Shown piece after piece: positions 44,097 through 55,790 of a stretch of DNA of 64,000 nt. The position numbers and the translations under genes are program-made. Under the pieces are notes generated by a model that saw nothing but the letters and a program-made list of their open reading frames with translations, searched no databases and was not told where the DNA came from. The DNA is taken from NCBI RefSeq assembly GCF_018323885.1, contig NZ_AP024585.1:1736001-1800000 (forward strand), read 5' to 3'. The stretch comes from Citrobacter amalonaticus. GTDB taxonomy: Bacteria; Pseudomonadota; Gammaproteobacteria; Enterobacterales; Enterobacteriaceae. Within the stretch, counting starts at the first letter, position 1. Every line of letters begins with the position of its first letter.

Positions 44097-45185
44097 ATGG
44101 CTCAGGTCTTCAATTTTAGTTCAGGTCCGGCAATGTTACCGGCAGACGTGCTTAAACTGGCTCAAAAGGATCTTTGTGACTGGAACGGTCTTGGTACGTC
44201 CGTCATGGAAGTGAGCCACCGCGGCAAAGAATTCATCCAGGTCGCGCAAGAAGCGGAGCAGGATTTTCGCGATCTGTTGAATATCCCCTCCAACTACAAA
44301 GTGCTGTTTTGTCACGGCGGTGGTCGTGGCCAGTTTTCTGCCATTCCGCTGAACATTCTGGGCGACAAAACCACGGCAGACTACGTTGATGCAGGCTACT
44401 GGGCAGCCAGCGCCGTCAAAGAAGCGAAAAAATACTGCACGCCGAATGTGATTGACGCCAAAGTTTCGGTCGATGGCCTGCGCGGCGTGAAGCCGATGAG
44501 TGAGTGGCAGCCTTCTGCTGATGCAGCGTATCTGCATTACTGCCCGAACGAAACCATCGATGGCATCGCAATTAACGAAACGCCCAATTTTGGTTCCGAT
44601 GTGGTGGTGACCGCTGATTTCTCCTCAACCATTCTCTCCGGACCGCTGGATGTTTCACGCTATGGCATCATTTATGCGGGCGCACAGAAGAACATTGGCC
44701 CGGCGGGTTTGACTATCGTCATCGTACGCGAAGATTTACTGGGTAAAGCGAATGTGGCGTGTCCGTCGATCCTCGATTATTCCGTTCTGAACGACAATGA
44801 CTCGATGTTCAATACGCCGCCGACCTTCGCCTGGTATCTTTCCGGCCTGGTGTTCAAATGGCTGAAAGCCAATGGTGGCGTGGCGGCGATGGATAAAATC
44901 AATCAGCAAAAAGCAGAACTGCTGTACGGTGTGATTGATAACAGTGACTTCTATCGTAACGATGTCGCGAAAGCGAACCGTTCACGTATGAACGTGCCGT
45001 TCCAGTTAGCTGACAGCGCGCTGGATAAGCTCTTCCTGGAAGAGTCTTTTGCTGCGGGCCTGCACGCGCTGAAAGGCCACCGCGTTGTCGGCGGAATGCG
45101 TGCCTCCATTTATAACGCGATGCCGCTGGAAGGGGTAAAAGCGCTTGCCGATTTCATGACTGATTTCGAGCGCCGTCGCGGCTAA
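44097..45185 (+). CDS. serC: Phosphoserine/phosphohydroxythreonine aminotransferase
   Basis: This 362-residue PLP enzyme of serine and pyridoxine synthesis converts 3-phosphohydroxypyruvate and glutamate to phosphoserine. The PLP lysine is Lys198 in [11 protein letters not shown]; the phosphate-contact segment [11 protein letters not shown] is at 74-84. Length matches E. coli. It is the first gene of the serC-aroA operon, with a terminator-like hairpin in the 72-bp gap to aroA. The GTGAGGGGAA ribosome-binding site is strong. Confidence 0.98.
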   Translation: MAQVFNFSSGPAMLPADVLKLAQKDLCDWNGLGTSVMEVSHRGKEFIQVAQEAEQDFRDLLNIPSNYKVLFCHGGGRGQFSAIPLNILGDKTTADYVDAGYWAASAVKEAKKYCTPNVIDAKVSVDGLRGVKPMSEWQPSADAAYLHYCPNETIDGIAINETPNFGSDVVVTADFSSTILSGPLDVSRYGIIYAGAQKNIGPAGLTIVIVREDLLGKANVACPSILDYSVLNDNDSMFNTPPTFAWYLSGLVFKWLKANGGVAAMDKINQQKAELLYGVIDNSDFYRNDVAKANRSRMNVPFQLADSALDKLFLEESFAAGLHALKGHRVVGGMRASIYNAMPLEGVKALADFMTDFERRRG

Positions 45186-45203
45186 TCAGGTGTCTCTTTT
45201 CAT

Positions 45204-45235
45204 CCCCACAGCCTTGTCTGTGGGGTTTTTATTTC
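45204..45235 (+). terminator. serC-aroA intercistronic terminator
   Basis: CCCCACAG/CTGTGGGG with loop CCTTGT (45204-45225) is followed by TTTTTATTTC. In E. coli a similar partial terminator sits in the same gap, so it is expected to reduce rather than abolish aroA transcription. Confidence 0.85.
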
Positions 45236-45257
45236 TGTCTTTTGAGAGTTGAGTTTC

Positions 45258-46541
45258 ATGGAATCCCTGACGTTACAACCCATCGCACGGGTCGATGGCA
45301 CGATTAATCTGCCAGGCTCGAAGAGCGTATCAAACCGCGCGCTGTTACTGGCGGCGTTAGCTCATGGCACCACAGAGCTGACCAACCTGTTAGACAGCGA
45401 TGACGTTCGCCATATGCTCAATGCCCTGAGTGCGTTGGGGATTGATTACACCCTTTCTGCGGATCGCACCCGCTGTGAAATCACGGGTAACGCAGGCCCG
45501 CTGCACGCCGAAGGCGCATTAGAGCTGTTTCTGGGCAATGCCGGAACGGCAATGCGACCGCTGGCCGCCGCACTGTGCCTTGGCGCAAACGATATTGTGC
45601 TGACCGGTGAACCGCGTATGAAAGAGCGCCCGATTGGTCATCTGGTGGATGCGCTGCGTCAGGGCGGGGCGAACATTGAGTATCTGGAGCAGGAAAACTA
45701 TCCGCCGCTTCGACTGCGTGGCGGATTTACCGGCGGACAGGTTGAGGTTGACGGCAGCGTCTCCAGCCAGTTTCTCACTGCGCTGCTGATGACCGCGCCT
45801 CTGGCACCCCAGGATACGGTGATAAGTATCAAAGGCGATCTGGTGTCGAAACCGTATATTGATATCACGCTGAACCTGATGAAAACCTTTGGCGTTGAGA
45901 TAGAGAACCAGAGCTATCAGCGCTTTGTGGTCAAAGGCGGTCAGCAGTACCACTCTCCAGGTCATTATCTGGTTGAAGGAGATGCTTCATCGGCCTCCTA
46001 TTTCCTCGCGGCAGGCGCCATTAAAGGTGGAACGGTGAAAGTGACCGGGATTGGCCGCAACAGCATGCAGGGCGATATCCGTTTTGCCGATGTGTTGGAG
46101 AAAATGGGCGCGACCGTCACCTGGGGTGACGACTTTATCGCCTGTACCCGTGGCGAACTGAATGCCATCGATATGGACATGAACCATATTCCGGATGCCG
46201 CCATGACTATCGCGACAGCCGCGTTGTTTGCCAAAGGTACGACAACGCTTCGCAACATTTACAACTGGCGGGTGAAAGAAACTGACCGTCTGTTTGCGAT
46301 GGCGACCGAACTGCGCAAAGTCGGCGCGGAAGTGGAAGAGGGGCATGATTTTATTCGCATCACGCCGCCGGCACACCTGAAGTTTGCCGACATTAGCACC
46401 TATAACGATCACCGTATGGCGATGTGTTTCTCGCTGGTGGCGTTATCTGATACGCCGGTTACGATCCTTGACCCGAAATGTACCGCCAAAACCTTCCCTG
46501 ACTATTTCGAACAGTTGGCGCGTATCAGTACCCCTGCCTGA
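45258..46541 (+). CDS. aroA: 5-enolpyruvylshikimate-3-phosphate synthase
   Basis: This 427-residue EPSP synthase carries out the sixth step of the shikimate pathway. The substrate-binding start [17 protein letters not shown] (18-34) and the class I loop [13 protein letters not shown] (90-102) are present. Gly96, Thr97 and Pro101 are the ordinary glyphosate-sensitive residues. Asp313-type and Lys/Arg active-site residues lie in [11 protein letters not shown] and [11 protein letters not shown]. The [10 protein letters not shown] start at 45258 is the E. coli start; an in-frame TTG lies three codons upstream. It is the second gene of the serC operon. Confidence 0.98.
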   Translation: MESLTLQPIARVDGTINLPGSKSVSNRALLLAALAHGTTELTNLLDSDDVRHMLNALSALGIDYTLSADRTRCEITGNAGPLHAEGALELFLGNAGTAMRPLAAALCLGANDIVLTGEPRMKERPIGHLVDALRQGGANIEYLEQENYPPLRLRGGFTGGQVEVDGSVSSQFLTALLMTAPLAPQDTVISIKGDLVSKPYIDITLNLMKTFGVEIENQSYQRFVVKGGQQYHSPGHYLVEGDASSASYFLAAGAIKGGTVKVTGIGRNSMQGDIRFADVLEKMGATVTWGDDFIACTRGELNAIDMDMNHIPDAAMTIATAALFAKGTTTLRNIYNWRVKETDRLFAMATELRKVGAEVEEGHDFIRITPPAHLKFADISTYNDHRMAMCFSLVALSDTPVTILDPKCTAKTFPDYFEQLARISTPA

Positions 46542-46684
46542 TTTCTCTCTTCGCGCCGGTCAACTGGCTGGCGCGATATCGTCTGTATCTGTACTTTTTT
46601 CCTGTTACTGCTAATGCTAACGTGTTGATGATTTAATATTTTGATTTATATGCGTTTTATTATAAATATCAACGGAAGATTAGC

Positions 46685-47446
46685 ATGAAAAATAAATCAC
46701 TCCTGATTACTATTGCAGTATCCGCAGCGCTGCTGGCGGGATGTAAAAATGGCGTTAATGGTGACATGCTCGCCAGTTCGGGCATGTCGGCCTATAAAGC
46801 AGCCACGCTTTCTGATACCGATGTCAAAACGTTGTCCAGCAACGCCTGCAAACAGATGGATAGCCAGAATCAACTTGCGGGAAAAAGCAGTAAATACACC
46901 AGGCGTCTGGGTAAGATTGCCAAAGCTCTGGGAAATAATATTGATGGTACTCCGGTCGATTATAAGGTCTACATCACTTCTGACGTCAATGCGTGGGCAA
47001 TGGCGAACGGCTGTGTCCGCGTTTATTCCGGTTTGATGGATCTGATGACCGATAATGAAATCGAAGGGGTATTAGGTCACGAGTTAGGTCACGTCTCTTT
47101 AGGGCATTCCCGCAAAGCAATGCAGACGGCTTATGCTACCCTGGCCGCGCGTGATGCTATTTCTGCCACCAGCGGCGTGGCTTCACAACTCTCTCAGTCG
47201 CAGTTAGGCGATTTGGCTGAAGGGGTGATCAACTCGGCGTTCTCCCGCAGTCAGGAATCTGAGGCTGATGACTTCTCCTATGACCTGATGAAAAAACGTG
47301 GCATCAATACGCAGGGGTTAGTGAGCGCATTTGATAAGTTAGCCATAATGGATGCCGGCCACGCTAAATCCCTGATGGATTCCCACCCGGCGTCAGCCGA
47401 CCGTGCTCAGCATATGCGTGACCGTATCGCTGAAGATAAAAAGTAA
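46685..47446 (+). CDS. ycaL: M48-family lipoprotein metalloprotease YcaL
   Basis: This 253-residue lipoprotein has the lipobox LLAGC with Cys20 as the modified residue; Lys follows, so sorting to the outer membrane is expected. The M48 zinc motif is HELGH at 132-136, with the third ligand Glu in SQESEADDFSYD near residue 195. E. coli YcaL degrades stalled LptD precursors at the BAM complex, and its paralogues are BepA and LoiP. It lies between aroA and cmk with its own 143-bp upstream gap. Confidence 0.95.
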   Translation: MKNKSLLITIAVSAALLAGCKNGVNGDMLASSGMSAYKAATLSDTDVKTLSSNACKQMDSQNQLAGKSSKYTRRLGKIAKALGNNIDGTPVDYKVYITSDVNAWAMANGCVRVYSGLMDLMTDNEIEGVLGHELGHVSLGHSRKAMQTAYATLAARDAISATSGVASQLSQSQLGDLAEGVINSAFSRSQESEADDFSYDLMKKRGINTQGLVSAFDKLAIMDAGHAKSLMDSHPASADRAQHMRDRIAEDKK

Positions 47447-47618
47447 AACATTGTCATCTTTCGGGCTGGTTTCTCCCCGGCCCGCTATAATTGCGCAATT
47501 ATTCTTCACCTGGTGACAGACTAAATCTGTTTTTGCACACAACGTTAACGATTGTGGGCGTTGGCGCGTATAATGCGCGGCGTTTACGTTAACAGAACGC
47601 CTGTTTAAGGAGATAAAG

Positions 47619-48302
47619 ATGACGGCAATTGCCCCGGTAATTACCATTGATGGCCCAAGCGGTGCAGGAAAAGGCACCTTGTGCAAAGCGATGGCGGAAG
47701 CATTGCAATGGCATCTGTTGGACTCTGGCGCAATCTATCGCGTGCTGGCGCTGGCGGCATTACATCATCATGTTGATGTTGCATCGGAAGACGCGCTGGT
47801 TCCGCTGGCAACCCATCTCGATGTCCGCTTTGTTTCAACCGACGGAAATCTGGAAGTGATCCTTGAAGGGGAAGACGTCAGCGGTGAAATCCGCACGCAG
47901 GAAGTCGCCAATGCCGCCTCTCAGGTCGCCGCATTCCCTCGCGTACGTGAGGCACTGCTGCGTCGTCAACGTGCTTTCCGTGAAGCACCGGGACTGATCG
48001 CTGATGGACGTGATATGGGGACGGTGGTTTTCCCGGATGCGCCGGTCAAAATTTTCCTTGACGCCTCCTCGGAAGAACGTGCACATCGCCGTATGCTACA
48101 GTTGCAGGAGAAGGGCTTTAGTGTTAACTTTGAACGCCTTTTGGCCGAGATCAAAGAACGTGACGATCGCGACCGAAACCGTGCTGTAGCGCCGTTGGTT
48201 CCCGCTGCTGATGCTTTAGTTTTAGATTCCACACGATTAAGCATTGAGCAAGTGATTGAAAAAGCGCTACAATACGCGCGCCAAAAACTGGCACTCGCTT
48301 AA
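47619..48302 (+). CDS. cmk: Cytidylate kinase
   Basis: This 227-residue NMP kinase phosphorylates CMP and dCMP with ATP. The P-loop GPSGAGKGT is at residues 12-20, and the CMP-binding LDSGAIYR and the [12 protein letters not shown] segments are present. A TAAGGAGATAAAG ribosome-binding site precedes the ATG. In E. coli it is co-transcribed in part with rpsA, and rpsA starts 113 bp downstream with its own promoter region in the gap. Confidence 0.98.
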   Translation: MTAIAPVITIDGPSGAGKGTLCKAMAEALQWHLLDSGAIYRVLALAALHHHVDVASEDALVPLATHLDVRFVSTDGNLEVILEGEDVSGEIRTQEVANAASQVAAFPRVREALLRRQRAFREAPGLIADGRDMGTVVFPDAPVKIFLDASSEERAHRRMLQLQEKGFSVNFERLLAEIKERDDRDRNRAVAPLVPAADALVLDSTRLSIEQVIEKALQYARQKLALA

Positions 48303-48415
48303 GAGCGACCGAATTTGCAGTACCCCCGTTGCAATGGAATGACAGCGGGTATGTTAAACAACCCCATCCGGCACGGAGCCAGGTGGACGTTAAATATGAA
48401 ACCTGAAGATTAAAC

Positions 48416-50089
48416 ATGACTGAATCTTTTGCTCAACTGTTTGAAGAATCCTTAAAAGAAATCGAAACCCGTCCGGGTTCCATCGTTCGCGGTGTTGTTG
48501 TTGCTATCGACAAAGACGTTGTTCTGGTTGATGCAGGCCTGAAATCTGAATCTGCAATTCCTGCAGAACAGTTCAAAAACGCGGCTGGCGAACTGGAAAT
48601 CCAGGTGGGCGACGAAGTTGATGTTGCTCTGGATGCAGTAGAAGACGGCTTCGGTGAAACACTGCTGTCTCGTGAAAAAGCGAAACGTCACGAAGCATGG
48701 ATCACGCTGGAAAAAGCTTACGAAGATGCTGAAACTGTTACCGGTGTTATCAACGGCAAAGTTAAGGGCGGCTTCACTGTTGAGCTGAACGGTATTCGTG
48801 CGTTCCTGCCAGGTTCACTGGTAGACGTTCGTCCGGTGCGCGATACGCTGCACCTGGAAGGCAAAGAGCTTGAATTCAAAGTCATCAAGCTGGATCAGAA
48901 ACGCAACAACGTTGTTGTTTCTCGTCGTGCCGTGATCGAATCCGAAAACAGCGCAGAGCGCGATCAGCTGCTGGAAAACCTGCAGGAAGGCATGGAAGTT
49001 AAAGGTATCGTTAAGAACCTCACTGACTACGGTGCATTCGTTGACCTGGGTGGCGTTGACGGCCTGCTGCACATCACCGATATGGCATGGAAACGCGTTA
49101 AGCATCCGAGCGAAATCGTAAACGTTGGCGACGAAATCACTGTTAAAGTGCTGAAGTTCGACCGCGAACGTACCCGTGTATCTCTGGGCCTGAAACAGCT
49201 GGGCGAAGATCCGTGGGTAGCTATCGCTAAGCGTTATCCGGAAGGTACTAAACTGACCGGTCGCGTAACCAACCTGACCGACTACGGCTGCTTCGTTGAA
49301 ATCGAAGAAGGCGTTGAAGGGCTGGTTCACGTTTCCGAAATGGACTGGACCAACAAAAACATCCATCCGTCCAAAGTTGTTAACGTTGGCGACGTAGTGG
49401 AAGTTATGGTTCTGGATATCGACGAAGAACGTCGTCGTATCTCCCTGGGCCTGAAGCAGTGCAAATCTAACCCATGGCAGCAGTTCGCGGAAACCCACAA
49501 CAAGGGCGACCGTGTTGAAGGTAAAATCAAGTCTATCACTGACTTCGGTATCTTCATCGGCCTGGACGGCGGCATCGACGGCCTGGTTCACCTGTCTGAC
49601 ATCTCCTGGAACGTTGCAGGCGAAGAAGCAGTTCGTGAATACAAAAAAGGCGACGAAATCGCAGCAGTTGTTCTGCAGGTTGACGCAGAGCGCGAGCGTA
49701 TCTCTCTGGGCGTTAAACAGCTGGCAGAAGATCCGTTCAACAACTGGGTTGCACTGAACAAGAAAGGCGCAATCGTAAACGGTAAAGTGACTGCAGTTGA
49801 CGCGAAAGGCGCAACCGTAGAACTGGCTGACGGCGTTGAAGGTTACCTGCGCGCTTCTGAAGCATCCCGTGACCGCGTTGAAGACGCTACCCTGGTTCTG
49901 AGCGTGGGTGACGACGTTGAAGCTAAATTCACCGGCGTTGACCGTAAGAACCGTGCAATCAGCCTGTCTGTTCGTGCTAAAGACGAAGCTGATGAGAAAG
50001 ATGCCATCGCAACTGTTAACAAACAGGAAGATGCAAACTTCTCCAACAACGCAATGGCTGAAGCTTTCAAAGCAGCTAAAGGCGAGTAA
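48416..50089 (+). CDS. rpsA: 30S ribosomal protein S1
   Basis: This 557-residue protein has six S1/OB-fold repeats (approximately 20-90, 105-175, 190-260, 275-350, 365-435, 450-520). The first two anchor to the ribosome through S2 and the last four bind mRNA. Repeated motifs such as [19 protein letters not shown] and [18 protein letters not shown] are visible. Codon use is strongly biased, as expected for high expression. S1 represses its own translation in E. coli. The gene is followed by a perfect GC-rich hairpin and ihfB. Confidence 0.99.
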   Translation: MTESFAQLFEESLKEIETRPGSIVRGVVVAIDKDVVLVDAGLKSESAIPAEQFKNAAGELEIQVGDEVDVALDAVEDGFGETLLSREKAKRHEAWITLEKAYEDAETVTGVINGKVKGGFTVELNGIRAFLPGSLVDVRPVRDTLHLEGKELEFKVIKLDQKRNNVVVSRRAVIESENSAERDQLLENLQEGMEVKGIVKNLTDYGAFVDLGGVDGLLHITDMAWKRVKHPSEIVNVGDEITVKVLKFDRERTRVSLGLKQLGEDPWVAIAKRYPEGTKLTGRVTNLTDYGCFVEIEEGVEGLVHVSEMDWTNKNIHPSKVVNVGDVVEVMVLDIDEERRRISLGLKQCKSNPWQQFAETHNKGDRVEGKIKSITDFGIFIGLDGGIDGLVHLSDISWNVAGEEAVREYKKGDEIAAVVLQVDAERERISLGVKQLAEDPFNNWVALNKKGAIVNGKVTAVDAKGATVELADGVEGYLRASEASRDRVEDATLVLSVGDDVEAKFTGVDRKNRAISLSVRAKDEADEKDAIATVNKQEDANFSNNAMAEAFKAAKGE

Positions 50090-50173
50090 TTCTTTGATAC
50101 TTTGGGAGGTTTCGTCCCGAAGTCAGATGAGAATACTTGACAGATTATAGAATTCGTTCTGTAATCAATGACA

Positions 50174-50195
50174 AAGGGCGGCTACGGCCGCCCTT
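50174..50195 (+). terminator. Hairpin between rpsA and ihfB
   Basis: AAGGGCGGC-TACG-GCCGCCCTT is a 9-bp perfect stem with a stable UACG-type loop, 84 nt after the rpsA stop. No T-run follows, so it may be a 3'-end protector or partial terminator. ihfB begins 41 bp later. Confidence 0.65.
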
Positions 50196-50236
50196 AATCA
50201 ATGCAACAGCAGCAGCTTATTGGAACCGGAGGAATC

Positions 50237-50521
50237 ATGACCAAGTCAGAATTGATTGAAAGACTTGCCACTCAGCAATCTCATATTCCCGCGAAAGCGG
50301 TTGAAGATGCGGTCAAAGAGATGCTGGAGCATATGGCCTCGACTCTTGCACAGGGCGAGCGTATTGAAATCCGCGGTTTCGGCAGCTTTTCTTTGCACTA
50401 CCGTGCACCACGTACCGGGCGTAACCCGAAGACTGGCGACAAAGTGGATCTGGAAGGGAAATACGTTCCGCACTTTAAGCCGGGTAAAGAACTGCGCGAT
50501 CGCGCCAATATTTACGGTTAA
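50237..50521 (+). CDS. ihfB: Integration host factor subunit beta
   Basis: This 94-residue DNA-bending protein of the HU/IHF family matches E. coli IHF-beta. The beta-arm with the intercalating proline is in [14 protein letters not shown]. With IhfA it makes sharp bends at WATCAR-N4-TTR sites and assists recombination, replication and sigma-54 promoters. The GGAGG site precedes the ATG at 50237; the upstream in-frame start at 50201 is rejected. A strong terminator follows. Confidence 0.98.
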   Translation: MTKSELIERLATQQSHIPAKAVEDAVKEMLEHMASTLAQGERIEIRGFGSFSLHYRAPRTGRNPKTGDKVDLEGKYVPHFKPGKELRDRANIYG

Positions 50522-50545
50522 GTTTTTCGCACAACGTAACCTCAG

Positions 50546-50573
50546 AAAAGCACCTTTACGGTGCTTTTTTCTT
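50546..50573 (+). terminator. ihfB terminator
   Basis: AAAAGCACC-TTTAC-GGTGCTTTTTT is an intrinsic terminator 25 nt after the ihfB stop. Confidence 0.93.
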
Positions 50574-50725
50574 GCCTGCTTTTCAACCCTGGAATGCCGC
50601 TCGCATTTCATGTTGCACATTGCCGGGCGGCGATGAAAATCGCGGAATCATGGCCGTAAATCCTTCATTCTCCTCCTGACAATCCCGGCTCAGACCTGCA
50701 CACTGCCGCCAACACGGAGGTGTGT

Positions 50726-52990
50726 ATGAAATTAACGACGGTCAGTCTGTGTGCATTAGGGGGTATTTTCCCTTTATTTTTGCTACCTGCGCTGCCGGGG
50801 GAATGGCTTGTTAGCATCCTGTTTGTGCTGGCCTGTCTGCTCGGTCTGCTCCGCTGGAAAGTGGCACAGTACGCTGGGCTTCTCCTGCTGTTTTTTCTCT
50901 GGGGCGTCATGGCGGCGAAACAGTCGCTGTGGGCGGGAAATACGTTGCCCGCCGCCACGCAGGAGACCATCGTTGAGCTGACGGCCACGGATAGCATGAT
51001 GACACATGCCGGGCTGATCACGCATCTTAATGGGCATCGGCTTTTCCCTGCCGTCGGTATTGTGCTTTATAACCAATATTTGCCAATCGCGCCGTGCGCG
51101 GGACAACGTTGGGCGATGACGCTGAAGGTCCGTGCCATGCACGGCGAGTTAAATGACGGCGGATTTGATAGTCAGCGTTATGCCCTGGCACAGCATCAGC
51201 CGCTCACTGGCCGATTTTTACAGGCAAAGATTGTCGATAGCAAATGCAGCTGGCGAGCGCGCTATCTCGCCTCGTTAACGGATTCTCTGGAAAACTATCC
51301 CTGGCAGCAGGTAATACTAGGTCTGGGGATGGGGGAGCGCCTGCTGGTGCCACAGGAAGTCAAAGCGATCATGCGCGATACCGGCACGGCGCATCTGATG
51401 GCAATTTCCGGCCTGCATATTGCTTTTGCGGCTTTACTGGCAGCTGCTCTGATTCGCGGCGTGCAGTTTCTGCTGCCGGTCGGTGCAATTCGCTGGCAAC
51501 ATCCTGTGATTGGCGGGCTAATTTGCGCAGCGTTTTACGCCTGGCTGACCGGGTTACAACCACCGGCGCTACGTACGGTGGTGGCGCTGCTGGTGTGGGG
51601 AGCACTGAAATTATGCGGGCGGCAATGGAGCGGATGGTCAGTCTGGTGCTGCTGTCTGGCGGCTATTCTGGTTGTTGATCCCGTCGCCGTGATCTCGCAA
51701 AGCCTGTGGCTTTCGGCCTTTGCCGTTGCGGCGCTGTTATTCTGGTACCAATGGTTTCCTTGCCCCGCCTGTCCCACATCACGTGCCTGGCGCTTGCTGG
51801 TTGAACTGGCACACCTGCAACTGGGGATTACCTTGCTGCTCATGCCGCTACAAATCGCACTGTTCCACGGTATCAGCCTGACGTCGTTTGCTGCGAATCT
51901 GTTTGCTGTCCCGCTGGTTACGTTTGTCAGCGTTCCGCTGATCCTCGCCGGAATGGTGGTCCATCTCACTGGTCCGCTGCTTCTTGAGGGCGGACTCTGG
52001 TATCTGGCCGATCGCTCACTGGCTGCACTATTCTGGGCGCTCAATCACTTGCCTGCGGGGTGGATCAACATTGATGCCCGTTGGCAGTGGCTGGTCTTTG
52101 TCCCCTGGTTGATGCTACCCGGTTGGCGATTTATCGCCTGGCGCGTTTTCCCCGGCCTGTGTCTGGCGACGCTGGCGTTGCTGAGCTGGCCGTTCTGGAG
52201 TCCGGTGCGCACTGACGCCTGGCAGGTGCACATGCTGGATGTCGGGCAGGGGTTAGCGATAGTTATCGCCCGTAATGGTAAAGCGTTACTCTACGATACC
52301 GGGCTGGCCTGGCCGGGAGGTGACAGCGCCCAGCAGATAATCATTCCGTGGCTGCGCTGGCACCACTTGCAACCAGAGGGGATTATTCTCAGCCATGAGC
52401 ATCTCGACCATCGCGGTGGACTACACTCTTTGCAGACAACCTGGCCAGCGCTTTGGGTGCGCAGTCCGTTAGGCTGGCAGGGGCATCTGCCGTGTTACCG
52501 CGGTGAGACGTGGCAATGGCAGGGACTGCGTTTTAGCGTGCACTGGCCGTTGAAAGGAGACCCGACGCAGGGGAATAATCACTCTTGCGTCGTAAAGATT
52601 GATGATGGTACGCACAGTATTCTGCTGACGGGCGATATAGAGTCCCCCGCGGAACTGAAAATGCTCAGTCATTACTGGCAGCATCTTTTGGCGACGGCAA
52701 TCCAGGTACCACACCATGGCAGCAATACCTCTTCTTCACTGGCGTTACTTCAGCGCGTTAGTGGCAACGTGGCGCTGGTCTCCGCCTCACGCTATAACGC
52801 CTGGCGATTGCCGTCATGGAAGGTGAAGCAACGCTATCTGCAACAGGGTTACCGGTGGTGTGATACCCCGCATCAGGGGCAAATTTCGCTGGATTTTTCA
52901 ACACAGGGCTGGCAGGCGATCAGCCTGCGGGAGCAAATTTTACCTCGTTGGTATCATCAGTGGTTTGGCGTGTCAGACGATAACGGGTAG
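50726..52990 (+). CDS. ycaI: ComEC/Rec2-family protein YcaI
   Basis: This 754-residue polytopic protein is a homologue of the competence channel ComEC. It has N-terminal helices and a DUF4131 domain (about 1-180), the competence membrane domain with GTAHLMAISGLHIAFAALL (about 200-480), and a C-terminal metallo-beta-lactamase domain. The zinc-site residues are His557, His559, Asp561 and His562 (SHEHLDHRGG), and HHGSNTSS follows later. In competent bacteria ComEC moves single-stranded DNA inward and the lactamase domain may degrade the other strand. The role in enterics is uncertain. GGAGG lies 5 nt before the ATG at 50726; a GTG two codons earlier is less suitable. msbA follows after 36 bp. 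Confidence 0.94.
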   Translation: MKLTTVSLCALGGIFPLFLLPALPGEWLVSILFVLACLLGLLRWKVAQYAGLLLLFFLWGVMAAKQSLWAGNTLPAATQETIVELTATDSMMTHAGLITHLNGHRLFPAVGIVLYNQYLPIAPCAGQRWAMTLKVRAMHGELNDGGFDSQRYALAQHQPLTGRFLQAKIVDSKCSWRARYLASLTDSLENYPWQQVILGLGMGERLLVPQEVKAIMRDTGTAHLMAISGLHIAFAALLAAALIRGVQFLLPVGAIRWQHPVIGGLICAAFYAWLTGLQPPALRTVVALLVWGALKLCGRQWSGWSVWCCCLAAILVVDPVAVISQSLWLSAFAVAALLFWYQWFPCPACPTSRAWRLLVELAHLQLGITLLLMPLQIALFHGISLTSFAANLFAVPLVTFVSVPLILAGMVVHLTGPLLLEGGLWYLADRSLAALFWALNHLPAGWINIDARWQWLVFVPWLMLPGWRFIAWRVFPGLCLATLALLSWPFWSPVRTDAWQVHMLDVGQGLAIVIARNGKALLYDTGLAWPGGDSAQQIIIPWLRWHHLQPEGIILSHEHLDHRGGLHSLQTTWPALWVRSPLGWQGHLPCYRGETWQWQGLRFSVHWPLKGDPTQGNNHSCVVKIDDGTHSILLTGDIESPAELKMLSHYWQHLLATAIQVPHHGSNTSSSLALLQRVSGNVALVSASRYNAWRLPSWKVKQRYLQQGYRWCDTPHQGQISLDFSTQGWQAISLREQILPRWYHQWFGVSDDNG

Positions 52991-53026
52991 AATATGCGGC
53001 TATTTCAACAGATGCTGGTTTCTTGA

Positions 53027-54775
53027 ATGCATAACGATAAAGATCTCTCTACGTGGCAGACGTTTCGCCGACTGTGGCCAACCATTGCGCCTTTCAAATC
53101 GGGTCTGATCGTGGCGGGTGTTGCGTTAATCCTCAACGCGGCCAGCGATACCTTCATGTTATCGCTCCTCAAACCATTACTGGACGATGGTTTTGGTAAA
53201 ACAGATCGCTCAGTGTTGCTTTGGATGCCGCTGGTGGTTATTGGGCTGATGATTTTACGTGGTATTACCAGCTATATCTCCAGCTACTGTATTTCCTGGG
53301 TATCCGGCAAAGTGGTGATGACCATGCGTCGTCGCCTGTTCGGTCATATGATGGGAATGCCGGTTTCCTTCTTTGACAAACAGTCTACCGGGACGCTGCT
53401 GTCTCGTATTACTTATGATTCTGAACAGGTAGCCTCTTCGTCTTCCGGTGCGCTGATTACCGTTGTGCGTGAAGGTGCATCGATTATCGGCCTGTTCATC
53501 ATGATGTTCTATTACAGCTGGCAATTGTCGATAATCCTGGTTGTGCTGGCGCCTATTGTGTCGATCGCGATTCGCGTAGTCTCCAAACGTTTTCGTGCTA
53601 TCAGTAAGAATATGCAGAATACGATGGGGCAGGTGACAACCAGCGCGGAGCAGATGCTGAAAGGCCACAAAGAGGTACTGATCTTCGGTGGACAGGGAGT
53701 GGAAACGAAGCGCTTCGACAAAGTCAGTAACAAGATGCGTTTGCAGGGGATGAAGATGGTTTCTGCCTCTTCCATTTCCGATCCTGTCATCCAGTTGATC
53801 GCTTCACTGGCGCTGGCGTTTGTGCTGTACGCGGCTAGTTTCCCAAGCGTGATGGACAGCCTGACGGCAGGGACGATCACCGTGGTCTTCTCCTCAATGA
53901 TCGCCCTGATGCGTCCGTTGAAGTCGTTGACTAACGTTAACGCCCAGTTCCAGCGTGGGATGGCCGCATGCCAGACTTTATTTGCCATCCTGGATAGCGA
54001 GCAGGAAAAAGACGAAGGTAAACGTGTGATTGAGCGTGCGACCGGCGATCTGGAATTCCGCAATGTCACCTTTACCTATCCGGGGCGCGAAGTACCGGCG
54101 CTGCGTAACATCAACCTGAAAATTCCGGCGGGCAAAACCGTTGCGCTGGTGGGGCGTTCAGGTTCCGGCAAATCAACCATTGCCAGTCTGATCACGCGTT
54201 TCTATGACATCAATGAAGGTGAAATCCTGATGGATGGTCACGATCTGCGGGAATACACCCTAGCCTCATTACGTAATCAGGTCGCGCTGGTGTCGCAGAA
54301 CGTACATCTGTTCAACGACACGGTGGCGAATAACATCGCCTACGCGCGAACTGAGCAGTATAGCCGTGAGGAGATCGAAGAAGCGGCTCGTATGGCTTAT
54401 GCCATGGACTTTATCAATAAGATGGATAACGGCCTTGATACGGTGATCGGTGAAAACGGCGTGCTGCTTTCCGGTGGTCAACGTCAACGTATCGCCATCG
54501 CGCGCGCCTTACTGCGTGACAGCCCGATTCTGATCCTTGATGAAGCCACGTCAGCGCTGGATACCGAATCTGAACGCGCCATTCAGGCGGCGCTGGACGA
54601 ACTGCAGAAAAACCGCACCTCGCTGGTGATTGCGCACCGCCTTTCAACTATCGAACAGGCCGATGAAATTGTGGTCGTGGAAGATGGGCTGATTGTGGAG
54701 CGCGGTACGCACAACGAGCTGCTGGAACACCGTGGCGTTTACGCGCAACTGCACAAAATGCAATTTGGTCAATGA
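53027..54775 (+). CDS. msbA: Lipid A flippase MsbA
   Basis: This 582-residue half-transporter has six membrane helices (about 20-310) and a C-terminal ATPase with Walker A GRSGSGKS, signature LSGGQRQR and Walker [13 protein letters not shown]. The homodimer flips core-lipid A from the inner to the periplasmic leaflet. The start [18 protein letters not shown] matches E. coli. The stop codon overlaps the lpxK ATG (ATGA), so the two essential LPS genes are translationally coupled. Confidence 0.98.
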   Translation: MHNDKDLSTWQTFRRLWPTIAPFKSGLIVAGVALILNAASDTFMLSLLKPLLDDGFGKTDRSVLLWMPLVVIGLMILRGITSYISSYCISWVSGKVVMTMRRRLFGHMMGMPVSFFDKQSTGTLLSRITYDSEQVASSSSGALITVVREGASIIGLFIMMFYYSWQLSIILVVLAPIVSIAIRVVSKRFRAISKNMQNTMGQVTTSAEQMLKGHKEVLIFGGQGVETKRFDKVSNKMRLQGMKMVSASSISDPVIQLIASLALAFVLYAASFPSVMDSLTAGTITVVFSSMIALMRPLKSLTNVNAQFQRGMAACQTLFAILDSEQEKDEGKRVIERATGDLEFRNVTFTYPGREVPALRNINLKIPAGKTVALVGRSGSGKSTIASLITRFYDINEGEILMDGHDLREYTLASLRNQVALVSQNVHLFNDTVANNIAYARTEQYSREEIEEAARMAYAMDFINKMDNGLDTVIGENGVLLSGGQRQRIAIARALLRDSPILILDEATSALDTESERAIQAALDELQKNRTSLVIAHRLSTIEQADEIVVVEDGLIVERGTHNELLEHRGVYAQLHKMQFGQ

Positions 54776-55749
54776 TCGCACGCATCTGGTCCGGTGAGTC
54801 GCCCTTGTGGCGACTGTTACTCCCACTTTCCTGGCTATACGGCCTGGTGAGCGGGGCGATCCGTCTGTGCTACACGCTCGGGATCAAACGCGCCTGGCGC
54901 GCACCGGTGCCGGTGGTGGTGGTCGGTAATTTGACGGCAGGTGGCAATGGCAAAACGCCGGTAGTGATCTGGTTGGTGGAACAACTTCAGCAGCGCGGTC
55001 TTCGCGTTGGGGTAGTTTCTCGTGGATATGGCGGCAAAGCCGCGTCCTATCCCTTGCTGCTGAATGCCGAAACCACCACGGCGGAAGCGGGTGATGAGCC
55101 GGTGCTGATTTATCAGCGCACCGGCGCGCCAGTTGCCGTATCGCCCAACCGGGCTGACGCGGTAAAAGCGATTCTGGCGCATCACGATGTGCAGATTATC
55201 GTTACTGATGATGGTCTTCAGCACTACCGTCTGGCGCGCGATGTCGAGATTGTGGTGGTTGATGGCGTTCGTCGCTTCGGCAACGGCTGGTGGCTACCGG
55301 CAGGTCCGATGCGGGAGCGAGCAGGTCGCCTGAAAACGGTGGATGCGGTTATTGTTAATGGCGGTATTCCGCAGGCGGGCGAGATCCCGATGCATCTGGC
55401 GCCAGGACAGGCTGTGAACCTGCGTACCGGTGAGCGCCGTGATGTCGCACAATTGCAAAATGTCGTGGCAATGGCCGGTATTGGTCATCCGCCACGCTTT
55501 TTTGCCACGTTAGAATCCTGTGGCGTACAGCCGCAAAAATGTGTTCCTCTGGCGGATCATCAGGCATTGACTTCGCAGGATGTCAACGGCCTACTAAACG
55601 GGTCGCAAACGCTGGTCATGACGGAGAAGGACGCCGTGAAGTGCCGCGCCTTTGCCGAAGACAACTGGTGGTATCTTCCTGTCGATGCACATTTGTCGGG
55701 GACTGAACCTGAGACATTACTCGAAAAATTGATCTCGCTGACACGTTAG
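54772..55749 (+). CDS. lpxK: Tetraacyldisaccharide 4'-kinase LpxK
   Basis: This 325-residue kinase phosphorylates the 4' position of the lipid A precursor at the inner membrane. It has an N-terminal amphipathic/membrane segment (about 12-35) and the P-loop [12 protein letters not shown] at 51-62, typical of this family. The [12 protein letters not shown] motif near residue 145 carries catalytic aspartates. It is three residues shorter than the E. coli protein. It starts inside the msbA stop codon. Confidence 0.97.
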   Translation: MIARIWSGESPLWRLLLPLSWLYGLVSGAIRLCYTLGIKRAWRAPVPVVVVGNLTAGGNGKTPVVIWLVEQLQQRGLRVGVVSRGYGGKAASYPLLLNAETTTAEAGDEPVLIYQRTGAPVAVSPNRADAVKAILAHHDVQIIVTDDGLQHYRLARDVEIVVVDGVRRFGNGWWLPAGPMRERAGRLKTVDAVIVNGGIPQAGEIPMHLAPGQAVNLRTGERRDVAQLQNVVAMAGIGHPPRFFATLESCGVQPQKCVPLADHQALTSQDVNGLLNGSQTLVMTEKDAVKCRAFAEDNWWYLPVDAHLSGTEPETLLEKLISLTR

Positions 55750-55790
55750 CGCACCACCATGACGGCAGCGTACAAATGAGGGAATCATGA